From contig ML996697.1 in NCBI GenBank assembly GCA_010356995.1, forward strand, positions 182,153 to 246,152: a DNA stretch of 64,000 nt, written 5' to 3'. This stretch comes from Trichodelitschia bisporula (lineage: Eukaryota; Ascomycota; Dothideomycetes; Phaeotrichales; Phaeotrichaceae). This document shows positions 35,244 through 45,870 of the stretch, in pieces. The notes under the pieces are model-generated. The model worked only from the letters and a program-made list of their open reading frames with translations. It did no database searches and was not told where the DNA came from. Each line of letters opens with the position of its first letter. Positions within the stretch are counted from its first letter, which is position 1. The position numbers and the translations under genes were made by a program.

Positions 35244-37845
35244 ATGAAGATGGTGCCCTCTGCTTTCCTGTCGGAAAGGCTCGCCAGTCTCGGGCTGGCG
35301 CAGTACCTCCCGGTGCTTGCGGAAAACGGGTTCGATGATTGGGACACGGTGCTTGACATCACCGAGGAGGACCTGCAGACGTTGGGCTTCAAGCGGGGCC
35401 ATCGTCGCGTGCTCCAGCGCGAGATTGCCGCCCATCGGGGCCAAGCCTACCCCTCCGTCGTTCCCCCCACCTTCATCGACGTCACCCAAAGTCCAGGCTT
35501 CAGTGCGTACAACACCGGCACGAGCACAACGGCTACCAGCTCGGCGGAGCCAACCCCATTCGAGAAACCGCAGCCACAATTGCCTAGCGTCACAACTTCC
35601 TCGGAAACCAGCCAGTCCACCAAACGCTCCAAACGCCGCTACCGATGGCATCCTCGGCCAGACCCTCATGCTCCAAAGCGTCCCAAGACGGCTTACGTCA
35701 ATTTCGCCGACCACACGCGTATGGATCCTACCGTTGTGGGGCTGTCGTTTGTCGAGATTGCGCGCGAGGTCGGCCGACGCTGGCAGGTCATGAATCCGGC
35801 GGAGAAGCACGCGTGGGAGGCGAATGCTGCCGTGGCGCTGCAGTACTACGAGAACCAGATGGAGGAGTACCGCAAAACCGACGATTACCGCAAGTACCAG
35901 GATTACCTAGAGACCTTCAAGAAGGCGCCGGGAAAGTCGGCACGGGAAAAGATGCGCAGTCCGCAGCCCGGCCAGCCGAGCATCTCAAGCACCGATCCCG
36001 GTATGAGCCCTGTGCTGCGCCGATCCGAGTCGGTGTGTTCCCGCGACAGCCGTAGAATCTCCCCGGATTCGCCACGTGACCATGATCATTCGGTCGGCCA
36101 AAGGGACCTCTCGCAAGCATTGAGCAGGGCTTTGGGCGAGCTCACGCAGCTGAGACAAGAGTTCAAGGATGTGCGGCCGTACGATGCACATGAGCTATTG
36201 CCGCGCGAGCTGGCAGCGGCCACCATCCGGAATCTGCATACCGGACTGGGCAGCTTGATCTTCATCTACAGTGACCGACAGGCCGAAGCTCTGCTGGACA
36301 GCATTTACGAGCAACATCATGGCGCGCCGGATGCGCTCACCCTGGCGGAATTCTATCTCGCGCTGGCACTGGGCGGCTCCTCTCCCATGATGCCGGACAA
36401 CGTAGTTGACAAGCTCTTCGTATCTGCATGCGGCATGATTGAGAACGGGGCGCTGCGAGACACGACCTCATTGGGAGTCCTGCGGGTCTTGCTTTGCTTA
36501 TGTCTGTATGCGTTGCTAGAAGAGGGAGATGGCCCGCCTCGTGCGTTCATTGGTAAGTACATGCCACTTCACGCATGTATCAATCCCACTGCTTTCAAGC
36601 ACAATGCTTATTCCGACAGCTGCCGCTTTGAACATCGCCAAGTTCCGATTCCCTCAATTTCCAAACGATGAACTAGGGAGAGCTTCACAAGAAGAATGGC
36701 GCAGAGTGTACCGGTCGTTGGTGTTCTTGGAATGGTATAGTCAACACCGTCGTCTCGTTAAGCACCTCTAATCGTCCAAAGCTGGATGTCCTACTCCCTA
36801 AACTACCCATGCAACGTCCACAGTCACATCAAGGCATGTCCATCACAATATAGTCCAGCCCCCTAAACTAACACCCCTCAGAACGTCCTCCCTCAACCCT
36901 CCACCTGCCCCACCCCCCGCCCACCCCCCCCCCCCCCCGCCCCCACAGACACCACACTTCAAACCCACGCCACCCACACCGCCCCCCCCCTCTCCGACAT
37001 AAGCAGCGCAACCCACCCCTCCTCCCCCCCCCTAACCCCCGACCACCTCCGCTGCTTCGCATCCCAACTCTCCGCCTGGACCGAAACCCTCGAACCCCCC
37101 CTCGCCCTCCCCTCCCTCCTCTCCCCCCCTTGGCGCCCAACCCTAACCCCCCCCCAAACCCACGCCATGCTCCTAATCCACATCCTGCACCTCACGGCAA
37201 CAACCCTCCTCTACCGCGCCCCCCTCCTCTCCGACCACCGCCACCTCTCTGCCCCCTCCTCCCCCCTCCACCCGCGCTTCGACACGCACCTCCAACCCGC
37301 AGACCACGCGCAATGCCGTGCGGAGCTGGACCGCGCAACAAGCACCGCAGCCCAGGTCCTGGAGCGGCTCAACGACGCCCCCGCGCTGGAACCGTGGTGC
37401 TTCCTCCTCATGTACGTCCCCCACCCCTCCCCCCCTCCCCTCTTCCCTCCCAAACTAACCCCCCACCAGTCCCCTCGCCTTCACCCTCAGCACCTCCACC
37501 CTGCTCCTCTCCACCCTCCCCGGCCCCGCCCACCCCCCAATCCAAACCCCCCTCCAAACCCTCCGCCTCTTCAGCACCGACAAAACCCTCGCCGCACGCC
37601 ATCTCAACGCTTTAGACCCTTTGTACGCACTCCTCGCCCCGCGCGCGCCGCCGACTCCCGCGCCCCCTTCGACGAAGCAGAAAATCTCGATCCATGACTT
37701 ATTGCAGAGCGAGCCGGTTCCCCAGGCTGCGCCGACGCCGCCGCCGGCGGGCGCTGCGAGGGATGTACTGAATGCTGTGTTGGGGCTTGTGGGTGTGCGG
37801 CGGGAGGGGGTGAGGGCGAGCGATCCGTATCCTACGCCGCCGTAG
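35244..37845 (+). CDS. SAM + HMG-box + fungal transcription factor-like regulator
   Basis: Five exons (35244-36552, 36620-36734, 36782-36833, 36882-37411, 37470-37845) close in frame to 793 residues. Residues about 8-61 are a SAM domain (LGLAQYLPVLAENGFDDWDT, LQTLGFKRGHRR). Residues about 144-215 are an HMG box (PKRPKTAYVNFADHTRM, GRRWQVMNPAEKHAWE). The C-terminal half resembles the fungal TF middle homology region usually paired with Zn2Cys6 fingers: VLRVLLCLCLYALLEEGDGP, EEWRRVYRSLVFLECWMSYS, LNYPCNVHSHIK. A proline run follows from near residue 505. The third intron (36834-36881) has a GC donor; splicing it is needed to keep the conserved frame. From 36880 to 37620 the coding strand is extremely C-rich. 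Likely a nuclear DNA-binding regulator; target unknown. Confidence 0.85.
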
Positions 37846-38298
37846 CGCTGGGGAGAGGGGCTTGGGATATGCCGCATTTGAGCGGGGTAATTGCGGTCTG
37901 GGGTGTTTACGATGTTGTGTACCTCCCCTAGCCAGGAAGGTTGAAGCCCCATGTGGCGCTAGTGGTACGATCTGATACTGATCAGAAAAAGTGAAGCCCG
38001 CCGTGAGGCTTTCACCACTGTTTTTGCACTTTTGCGCCACGTGCATTAGGCTAATTGTAGAACAATAATTACCATTTGGACTACAGACATTAAACCGACC
38101 TCAACCACCCTTGATCCGCCGTCATACGTTCTATCATGCCAATCGTGCGATGCCGCACCCAAACGCCATCCACGTGATTATGTACAATATTTACCCCAAT
38201 CGCGGGGCGCACACGAGAGCGAATACGAAAATCCGCCAGAAGGACGTAGGGGTATTAACCGTATTACCCGTTCCCGGTCCTTAATGCGCCGAAGTCGA
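37846..38298. other. Intergenic, between convergent regulator and GH72 genes
   Basis: Shared 3' flank of two convergent genes. Nothing recognisable apart from presumed 3' UTRs. Confidence 0.5.
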
Positions 38299-39710
38299 TT
38301 ACAAAAGACAGAACCCGACCGCGACCGCACCGCCCAAGCCAGCTAGAACGTGTCCGACGCTAAGGGAATTAGCATCGCCCTTCTTGGTGCTCGTGGCCGA
38401 GGGTTGGACACTACCCGACGACGTCTTGGTAGCATCAGCCGAGTTGAACGTCTGCCCGACGCTGGGGAGCACGACATTGCCCTTGACCTCCCAGACGCCG
38501 GGGGTGGCGTCAGGGCAGGGTGGGGGAGTGAGGGTGGGCTTGTAATCCGCGGCCTTGATGGAGCTAGGGCTGACGGTTTTCCACTGGTTGGCCAGGTTCG
38601 AGAAGTCCGGCTGGACGGGGATAGGGGTGCCGGAGCGGGGGAAGCCATCGGGGGGCGCGCCGGGGGAGGACGCGTCGACCTTTGCGCCGTAGGAGATGAG
38701 GCCGTAATGGTTCGATTCCTCGATCCATTCGTAGATGATGGAGCCCGACCAGTAGGGCGACATGTCCTTGCCGAAGATGGCGCCTTGGTCGCCGAAGTCA
38801 CGGGGCGCGACGGTGTTGCACCCGGTCTCAGAGAAGAAGATGGGGACGGGGTACTGGGTGACCATGGCGTTGAGCGCCGAATAGCCGGAGCCGGCGTAGG
38901 TGTTCTGGCCGCACCACTCGTAGGCGTTCAAAGCGAAGAAATCGATGGACTCAGAAGAATTGCTGCCGCATGTGAGGTAGTTCTGGAGCATCGGGCGGAG
39001 CGTCGCAATATCCGCAGCAGAATAGCCAACGGGAATGTTGCGGTATTTCTTCCTGTCGCGGTACGCCTTGAGATCGCGAGTCGCAGCCTTAACGTACGGA
39101 GCTGCGACGGAACCGTTGCCTGATGCTGTCAGGTAAAGTTTACGAAATGTAGAAATCAGCCATACCAGTAGTGAGCACCTCATTTCCGATGAAGAACCCA
39201 GCGGTGTTGTCAAACTTCTGGAATTCATCCATGACCTTTTGGAACTCTTCAAGCTGTGTAGCGTTCCACTGCGGCTTGTCCTGCTCGATCTGAGTGGTGA
39301 ATGTGTCCAGGTCCAACCACAGGTAAATGCCAGCGTCGGCGAAAGTCGACATGCAGGCCCTGTGGTCACCACTCGGATCGACGTGGTAGACGCGAATAGA
39401 GTTGGCGCCCAGCTCCTTCATCAGCGCAGCATCCAGCTTACACTGGTTATTGTCGATGAGTGGATCGTCCGGGACAAGCTGATAAGCGACGCCTTGGAGG
39501 CGATGTTAGTTAATGACCTAGGGGAAACCATCGCACTATCTCAAGCCGCAAAGGCTGCGATCAACGGGCAATGAGGTACTAACCCTTGACGAAGAACTGG
39601 TTGCCATTGCTGTCAAAGAACTTGGAGCCCTTGACGGAGATGGTGGGAATTGCGGCTGCGGTGCTCGCAAGAATGCCGACCGCACCAGCGGCGAAAGTGG
39701 AAAAGCGCAT
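38299..39710 (-). CDS. GH72 beta-1,3-glucanosyltransferase, GPI-anchored (Gas/Gel family)
   Basis: Three exons on the minus strand (39584-39710, 39166-39492, 38299-39119) give 424 residues. The enzyme cuts and re-ligates beta-1,3-glucan chains in the cell wall. Residues 1-20 are a signal peptide (MRFSTFAAGAVGILASTAAA). The GH72 core runs from ISVKGSKFFDSNGNQFFVKG onward. The acid/base glutamate is E147 in FFIGNEVL and the nucleophile E249 in IFFSETGCN. The C-terminus has a Ser/Thr-rich stretch and a hydrophobic tail (VGHVLAGLGGAVAVGFCLL), as for GPI attachment. There is no C-terminal CBM43 (X8) cysteine-rich module, so it belongs to the shorter, Gas1/2-unlike subgroup. A long antisense frame across it is compositional. 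Confidence 0.95.
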
Positions 39711-41249
39711 AGCGAGATGTATGGCGCAAAGAAGCTGTCTATGTTCACGGTACGAAAGCGACTATTCGGAAACTGTTGATTGAAGCACTGGGCCGGAGAT
39801 GCAAATGCGCGCGATGAGGGCAGCTGGCTGATAGTCGCGCCTGGCAAAAAAAGAAACGAAGGATGCAATCTACAAGAGCGAAGGTGGGATCAGGATGCAG
39901 GATCTCTAGGACGCGCACCAGGAGAATCCAAGCAACCCAAGCACAGCGAAAGACAGCGACGATGAGAGGGGAGGAGGTGAGGTTGGAAAGCACAATGAGG
40001 TTGGGGAAGTTGGCTTTTGGAAAGAAATGAGGGAAAGTTAGATCGGGGGACCTTATCCCGTCATATCGACAAACAAACGGTCCGTGCGCCTATCAAAGAC
40101 GGCTTTTCGCCAAGGTGGGATGGGACGAGGTTGGCTGGAGGGGAAGCAGCAAGGCATTGGCTAGTACGGTAAAGGCGGGCCCCAAAGTGCAGCGCAAAGT
40201 AAAGCGAAGCAATGCAAAGCAAGGAAAACCACCCGCAGCTTCAATAATGGTGCAGAGCTTGGGGCTGCAGAATCGCGACGGCAACCGGGGCCAACCTAAC
40301 CGAGTAGAGAAAGCGGATATATTTCCTTGATTGTTTCTGGCGCTGGTTGCATCCTCTTGTCTTTTACGCCTCTCTCTTTGCTAGCTCGCAAAGGGGAGCT
40401 TTTTCGTTCTCCTGTTTTCATCTCTTCCAAGGAACTACCGAACGGTAAAGAGCATTTGACAGGGGAGTTCCAATGGCTTTTCTTGCTGGCAGTCGGCACA
40501 GCATGGCTTTATTCAAGTCCAATTGTAGACCAATGGATCCTGTGGATGGGTCGGCTCCAGCTTGGCCGATGGGTTGACGAAGGGAGATAAGGGCTTGGCT
40601 CTTGCGCGGCCCGTTGTCTGGTATCGAAAGCGTGGCGGCGAGGGTGGCGGCGAAGGTGGCGTCTTTGGTGGCTTGACTTCCCGTTCGCATCCCCAGAAAC
40701 TTGGCTGTGGGTCTCAGGTCCAAAACTGAACTTCATCTTTCAGGTCCACCACTCGTCATCAACCCTCGTCTCTCATCAATGCTCTTCTAACCCATCATCG
40801 TCTGAAACCATTTGCGACGTCACCACTACTCCCCAACAGTACCACTTGGCACAGTTTGCGAGAGAAGCACGAGACCAAATCACTAACTTTCACCGAGAAC
40901 AGCATGTGTGCTAGTCCTAGTCAACGCCCACTCCAAGGCGAGTCCAAACACCGTCTTAGACACGGCATGGAGAGTTGTCCAACGTACAGTTCACCACAAA
41001 GGGTCCAACCGGGATTGCATTGTTGATGTGCGTGTGAACATATGCAGGGTACAAGTCACTGTTGCACAACTTTCTGTCATGCGGTGTCCCCGCTCGGCAA
41101 CGGTGCCACACATTGCACCGCAGACCTCAACGACACACAATGCCACCAAGTCACCGTCCGCAGTCCATTTGAAAAAGCCATAGAAACAACCACAGAAACA
41201 ACCACAGCTTCGTGCTAGCTGCCCTGGTACACCACATTCAAGCCGGATT
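39711..41249. other. Intergenic region, GH72 promoter side
   Basis: Holds the GH72 promoter (39711 onward) and unassigned sequence. A 12-bp imperfect tandem (gtggcggcgagg type, about 2.5 units) lies at 40632-40661. No gene recognised. Confidence 0.5.
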
Positions 41250-42002
41250 CTAGCCCTCATCCTTCCTCGAAGGCTCGGATACAGGCTTGTCGTCTTCCTG
41301 CTTTAGCGCGTTCAGCATCTCCTGCCATGCGCCATCCCACGCACCCAAACTCTTTTGCGTCGTAACTCTCTCTTTTGCCCACTGCTCCTGCTCCGCAAGC
41401 CTGCGCATCAGCTTCTTCCGCTCAAACCGCATCTTTCTCAGTCGGTCTCTAATCGGCCTCCCTAAACTCGGCCACGAAATCGGGCACGCTGGTGCAGTTA
41501 TCTTTCCAGGCAGGTGCCGCGCCGGCCCGGTGCCCGAACCACTGTTGCCATAGCCGGGCGTACAGACCGGCGGCCCATAGCCGGCCGAGTAGCGGATTTG
41601 CGCTGGCAGCTCATGGTGCACCCCGGGTGGTGTTTGCAGCGGCGGATTTACAGGGCGTTGCGGCGTAATCGGCGGTGTCTCCATCATGCGAATCGGTAGC
41701 CTCCGCGGCGGTGTCTCATGAGGTGGCTGGTGCTCGGAGAGAGCCGCCGCCGGCAGGTTCGCAGAGCTGCTAGGTGGGCGGTTCATCTGCCGCGTGAAGG
41801 GAAATGTAGTCGGCCCGTGGCCGTCTCCGTGCCCGCTCAGGAGGATGGGATCGATACAGTCGTCTGGCGGTCTGTGGCAATCTTGCGGCGCAGTCAAACT
41901 CCTAGGCATGCCGCAGAGTGTGCATCTATCTTGCTGACCATAGTGAACCTCGTAGCACGAGGAGCATCTCCAAGCGGGCAGGGGATGCATCTGATGCTGC
42001 AT
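41250..42002 (-). CDS. RanBP2-like zinc-finger protein, about 250 residues
   Basis: Single open frame on the minus strand. The ATG at 42002 is chosen (MQHQMHPLPAWRCSSCYEV) because the frame further upstream has no ATG; a short upstream exon is possible. Near the N-terminus WRCSSC...CTLCGMPR has C13, C16, C27 and C30, the CX2CX10CX2C spacing with a leading Trp seen in RanBP2-type zinc fingers, though the usual Asn is not obvious. The middle is Pro-rich and disordered (PPITPQRPVNPPLQTPPG). The C-terminus is a basic, probably coiled helix (RDRLRKMRFERKKLMRRLAE). RanBP2 fingers bind RNA or ubiquitin; which applies here is unknown. Confidence 0.7.
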   Translation of the reverse strand: MQHQMHPLPAWRCSSCYEVHYGQQDRCTLCGMPRSLTAPQDCHRPPDDCIDPILLSGHGDGHGPTTFPFTRQMNRPPSSSANLPAAALSEHQPPHETPPRRLPIRMMETPPITPQRPVNPPLQTPPGVHHELPAQIRYSAGYGPPVCTPGYGNSGSGTGPARHLPGKITAPACPISWPSLGRPIRDRLRKMRFERKKLMRRLAEQEQWAKERVTTQKSLGAWDGAWQEMLNALKQEDDKPVSEPSRKDEG

Positions 42003-42700
42003 ATTCCGCTTTGGGAAGGAGCGGCCGCCCGGCGCTGGGGAGTTATATACCCGCCAGGCGACAGGTTTGAGTATCGTACGAGCGGTTTGGCGGTGCGTGG
42101 TTTGGTAAGGAATTTGTTGTTCTTTCCCTTTGGCCTCCGGTGTTTCAATCGCGCTTGCGTCAGGTTGAGGGGACAAGGTCGTTGTTTTGCTTTTGTCCTT
42201 TCAGGCGACTACCTGGGGCTTTGAGCGATATCTTGCCTAATAGTGTTTTGGTTACGCCCTTCAGTCAGTATGGTTGACGAATTTGTAGGATCTGTCTAGA
42301 ACGCACGTAGTACGTGGTATGAAAGGCGCCGGCCTTCTCTCCTCCGCGAGTCAGTTCTAAACCACCTGCCATATGCTTTGGGAGTGCCCTCCTTGGAACT
42401 TTCTTGTCTTCCTGAACTTCTGGCCTCAGCCTTGCTGAGGGATATTCCTCGATGCAGCGCGGCGGTTGAAGCTTGTACCAACAGCTCAGCCTTATGCTTC
42501 CCTTCACAATCGCTACTAGACAAGAGAGCAAATGCCAAATGGCTTGGTCGTAGCAGAAGCACAGAGGGAGGAAAATACAAGGCGACTATAATCACCATTC
42601 TTCCCTCCGCATCTCCGAGCGCACAGAATGTTCATGTCATATTTCACCCAATGCCTACATTTACCCATTATACCTTCAAACATCTCCAATCCATCCTCAC
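42003..42700. other. Intergenic region
   Basis: Contains the 5' flank of the zinc-finger gene and the 3' flank of the CmcJ-like gene. No gene recognised. Confidence 0.5.
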
Positions 42701-43691
42701 TCACCCAAAAACTAAAGCCCTAACCTCCACACTCTCCCTCTCCGCCTCCCACCCCTCCGACCTCGGATCCACAAACGCCGTATGCGGCGCCCGTCCCCCA
42801 GTCTCACTATCAAAGCATTGCAACGCCAGAACCTCCCCCCGGACGGGATCCATCCCACTCCAATACCACCACTGCGCCTCGGGATCATACCGTATCTGCG
42901 CCGTATACCCCGTCTTCGTCGGATACCTATGCTCCACCGCAACGAGATTATCCTCCTTGAACGTCCGCGAGTCGCCCACTGCGAGCGGGAATGTAACTAC
43001 CGGCCGCAGCGGGCGCCAGATGTTGATTAGCCTAACCCGGCCAGCCTGTAGTGCTGGCACGTCTTCGGCGGGTAGATGCTGCGCCACGCGCGCCAGCGCC
43101 GCTTCGGGCGTTTGGTCGATGTGTGCCGTGAGCACGGGCCCGCGCTTTGCGCCTTCCTGGCTGACGCGGTGGGTGTGGTCGAAGATTTGCACCCTGTGCG
43201 CGCCCGGGCACAGCTTGAGCAGCAGGGCCTCGACTTCGGGGTAGTACTTCCGCTGCACCGCCCCCTCGTCGCTCCAGTCCGCAGTCGTCATACTCGTGCT
43301 CACGCCGCTGATAGGCAGGAAAGACTGCTCGTCCAGCGCGACCTCGCCTTCGTGGCCGCGTACGTCCCGGATGAGCACTTCGTGCGATGCGCGGGTGAAG
43401 TTGCGCTGTGGGACGCCGGCTGGGGGGTCGTAGACGAAGTTGTAGGGCTGGAGCGGGATTAGTGGGGAACGGGTAAATCAAGAGGAGGCGAGGCTAGCGG
43501 GAGACGGGTGAGGGGGCGGGGCTTACGGTGGATCCATCTTCCGGCGGATTGTAGTAATTGATCGTAGCCTTGACGTCGCCGGCCGGTGCGACGAGGGGCA
43601 CAATGTTATGGCTCTCCGTCGTAGGCGCCGTGTGTGCGGGCTCGGCCTGGAGCTGGTGCGCGGGGGTCGGGGTGGGTGATAGAGCGGACAT
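42701..43691 (-). CDS. CmcJ/AsqJ-like family oxygenase-type protein
   Basis: Two exons on the minus strand (43527-43691 and 42701-43447) with a 79-nt intron in phase 0 encode 303 residues. The sequence runs through INYYNPPEDGST, FTRASHEVLIRDVRG, RVQIFDHTHRVSQ, the pair RLINIWRPLRPVVTFPLAVG and WYWSGMDPVRGEVLALQCFD. This is the order of motifs in the fungal family annotated as CmcJ-like methyltransferase or GA4-desaturase-like, now regarded as non-haem iron/2-oxoglutarate oxygenase relatives (for example AsqJ and related proteins). The HTHR segment may contribute an iron ligand. Family members are often in secondary-metabolite clusters, but no synthase gene is nearby, so the substrate cannot be guessed. 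Confidence 0.85.
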
Positions 43692-44418
43692 GGTTACGTG
43701 TACGGCGTCGAGAAAGCAGTAAAGTCAATGGATCGATATACGTGTATCCGGTTCAGATCTCGTGGGTGACCCACCACGGCCGCGAACCCGTCTTATATAC
43801 CCCCCCACTTCCCGGTCTTACTCGGTCTGATTTGAAATCGCCGCGACAAAACACGGTTCGGCCGTCCGATCACTTTCGGGTGCTGGATGGTACGTAGGGC
43901 GTGCGTGTTGCTTGGGTAAGCTGCGTCCGAGGATGGTCGATGGGGCGAATTGGACCCCGCTCTCGCAGTCTGTGGGCGAATGGGTGCGCGCTGCGGGTGG
44001 CGGGGATCATGACGCCATATGCAGGGCCGAGGGCGTGAGGTTCGGCGTCAGGTGATTGCGCGTTCGGGGGCGGGTGATGGTGCAATTGCCGTTGTGTGGC
44101 GGGTTTTACACGGGCTTGTCGGTGCCGGAAGACGTGCGGACACTGTCTGAGGGATTACAACACCCACGTTGAGAGATAATGGGTCCGTCACCTCTGAGCG
44201 ATGGAAGTTAGCCGGTGCTGTGCTCAGTACTGTGGCTAGACATCAATCCCATCACGGAGCTAAGATTATCGTTAAAGAAATCAGATTTCAATTGAACGAA
44301 CACCTCCTTTTCCCTGCGCACAATGACTGATCTCGCAGATACAAGTATACATAAAGAGGCCATCATCGCGAGGTCCAGAAAGCAACTCTCCAACCGCCCA
44401 TGCGAGTCTTGGAGAGCC
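43692..44418. other. Intergenic region with CmcJ-like promoter
   Basis: A tatata element lies about 100 nt upstream of the CmcJ-like ATG (cttatataccc near 43791-43800). Otherwise nothing recognised. Confidence 0.45.
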
Positions 44419-45183
44419 TTAATTCGAGTACCTGCTCTCAATCTCTGACGTCGACTTCTCCATGTCTAAGTGATCCGGATCAACGCGCCACTTCTCCTCC
44501 GCTTCCATCCCCAGAAGGTCCCGAAGATACGAAATACTAGCGCGGAAATACATCTTCCCGAGTCCATACGACCAAATATAGTCCCTCCTCGCCTCGAGCT
44601 TCACCAATAGTTGCCAAAACTGGTTTATATCCTTCACGTCCTCCCCCGCCGCTTCCAACATCTCAGCTCGCCTCTCGATGGCCCTACAGAGCACCTTGTC
44701 CATCTCGCGATAAGGCTGTGCCGTGCGTCCATTCCCTATCGCACCGAAGGTCATATTCCCGTACACCTGCTGCGCGATTGCGAGCATAAGTTCCACGGCG
44801 AGGTCTGGCTTGGGTTCGATAATCGCGCGTACTATCGGCAGCAACCTGACAAACATCTGGGCAAGCTCACTGGCGTCCGTGGCCGGCTCCTTGTCACCCT
44901 TGGGCAGCAGGGGTGCGTAGCGAGTTCTGAAATACCCAACGATTTTCTCAATGAGGGCCAGGGTGTTATGGTACTCTTTCTCAGCGAGTTGTTCGAGGGT
45001 GGGCGGCGGCGGCGACGGGCAGGTGCAGGTCCGGCAGTGCCTCAGGCGCTTCTCTTTGTCCTCGGGGTCTTCTGTGAGCTCAATTGCTGGCGAGAGGGAT
45101 CGCCCGAGGATGGGGTCCTCTTTGGGGGTAAATGTGGGGATGAAGGGAAGCTCAACTGGCATGGGAAGATTGACTGGCATCAT
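44419..45183 (-). CDS. Hypothetical protein, 254 residues
   Basis: Single-exon frame on the minus strand beginning MMPVNLPMPVELPFIPTFTP. After a Pro-rich N-terminus and a small cysteine cluster (HCRTCTCPSPPPP, near residue 50) the rest is predicted largely helical (LAEKEYHNTLALIEKIVGYF, IEPKPDLAVELMLAIAQQVY, RDYIWSYGLGKMYFRASISY). There is no signal peptide and no clear membrane segment. I do not recognise the family. The amino-acid composition and length are those of a real protein, and the start is the first ATG of the frame. It might be a cytosolic helical protein; no function is claimed. Confidence 0.7.
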   Translation of the reverse strand: MMPVNLPMPVELPFIPTFTPKEDPILGRSLSPAIELTEDPEDKEKRLRHCRTCTCPSPPPPTLEQLAEKEYHNTLALIEKIVGYFRTRYAPLLPKGDKEPATDASELAQMFVRLLPIVRAIIEPKPDLAVELMLAIAQQVYGNMTFGAIGNGRTAQPYREMDKVLCRAIERRAEMLEAAGEDVKDINQFWQLLVKLEARRDYIWSYGLGKMYFRASISYLRDLLGMEAEEKWRVDPDHLDMEKSTSEIESRYSN

Positions 45184-45870
45184 GATGATGAGGGTGATTG
45201 AGGAAAGGATGTAGTGGGGTGGAGAACGGAACAGTGGTGAAGGCCTTAGTCAGATGGACCCCGCTGGGGAGGGTGCAGTTGGTAAATATGCGGCCTCGTG
45301 GTAGTGCTATTCGTCTCGTGAGACGCAGCAAAAAGTGATCAGTGTCGTGTTGGGTACAATCGTGAAGAATGGATTGATGTCGATGTCGATGTTGATGTCG
45401 TAGAACTCAGTCGAGAAGAGATATAAATGCGTCTACCGGGTCGGAAGTGGCTCAGATGGGGCCGGTGATCAGGCGAGTACATTTCCAAATCCTGGAAGCT
45501 ACGGCCGAGCTTGGGGAAGGCGCTGTGCAGGTTGTCGGAAGGACCGGTGCATGGTAGAGGGCGAGAAGGTGTCCCTTGCGGGACGCGCGTCCGAGCACGA
45601 GGTAAGAGGGACGCTTTTGAAGGAGGCGTACCGGCTTCTTCGAGGTCAAGTATAGAGGAAGTGTTGCACCTTCGACATCATTTGATGCGAATCATCGACG
45701 AGAGAGGTCTTATTACGAAGGAGCAGTTTACGGTAAGCTGCTACCCATATCGAGTATATTCACGCTGGGGTCACAGCAGTCTAACGAAACCGACGAGTTC
45801 GGTAATGCGGACTGGCTTCTATTCTTTCGGCTCCACTTCTCCGTCATCCTCATCATCGTCATCATTAGTT
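45184..45870. other. Intergenic region with a short hexanucleotide repeat
   Basis: Holds the promoter of the 254-residue gene. A gatgtc-type 6-bp repeat (about four units, one with t for c) lies at 45376-45400, close to a tata-like atataaatg at about 45420. No further gene recognised. Confidence 0.5.

Noticed and set aside
38709-38724. tRNA B-box-like ggttcgattcc
   Set aside because: Within GH72 coding sequence and with no cloverleaf around it.
38350-39123. 257-codon plus-strand frame antisense to the GH72 gene
   Set aside because: Exact antisense shadow of a well-supported GH72 exon; Gly/Arg/Val-rich product typical of GC-rich antisense reading.
42002-42176. Extended N-terminus of the zinc-finger protein
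   Set aside because: The upstream part of the frame has no ATG; only non-canonical starts, so the ATG at 42002 is used.
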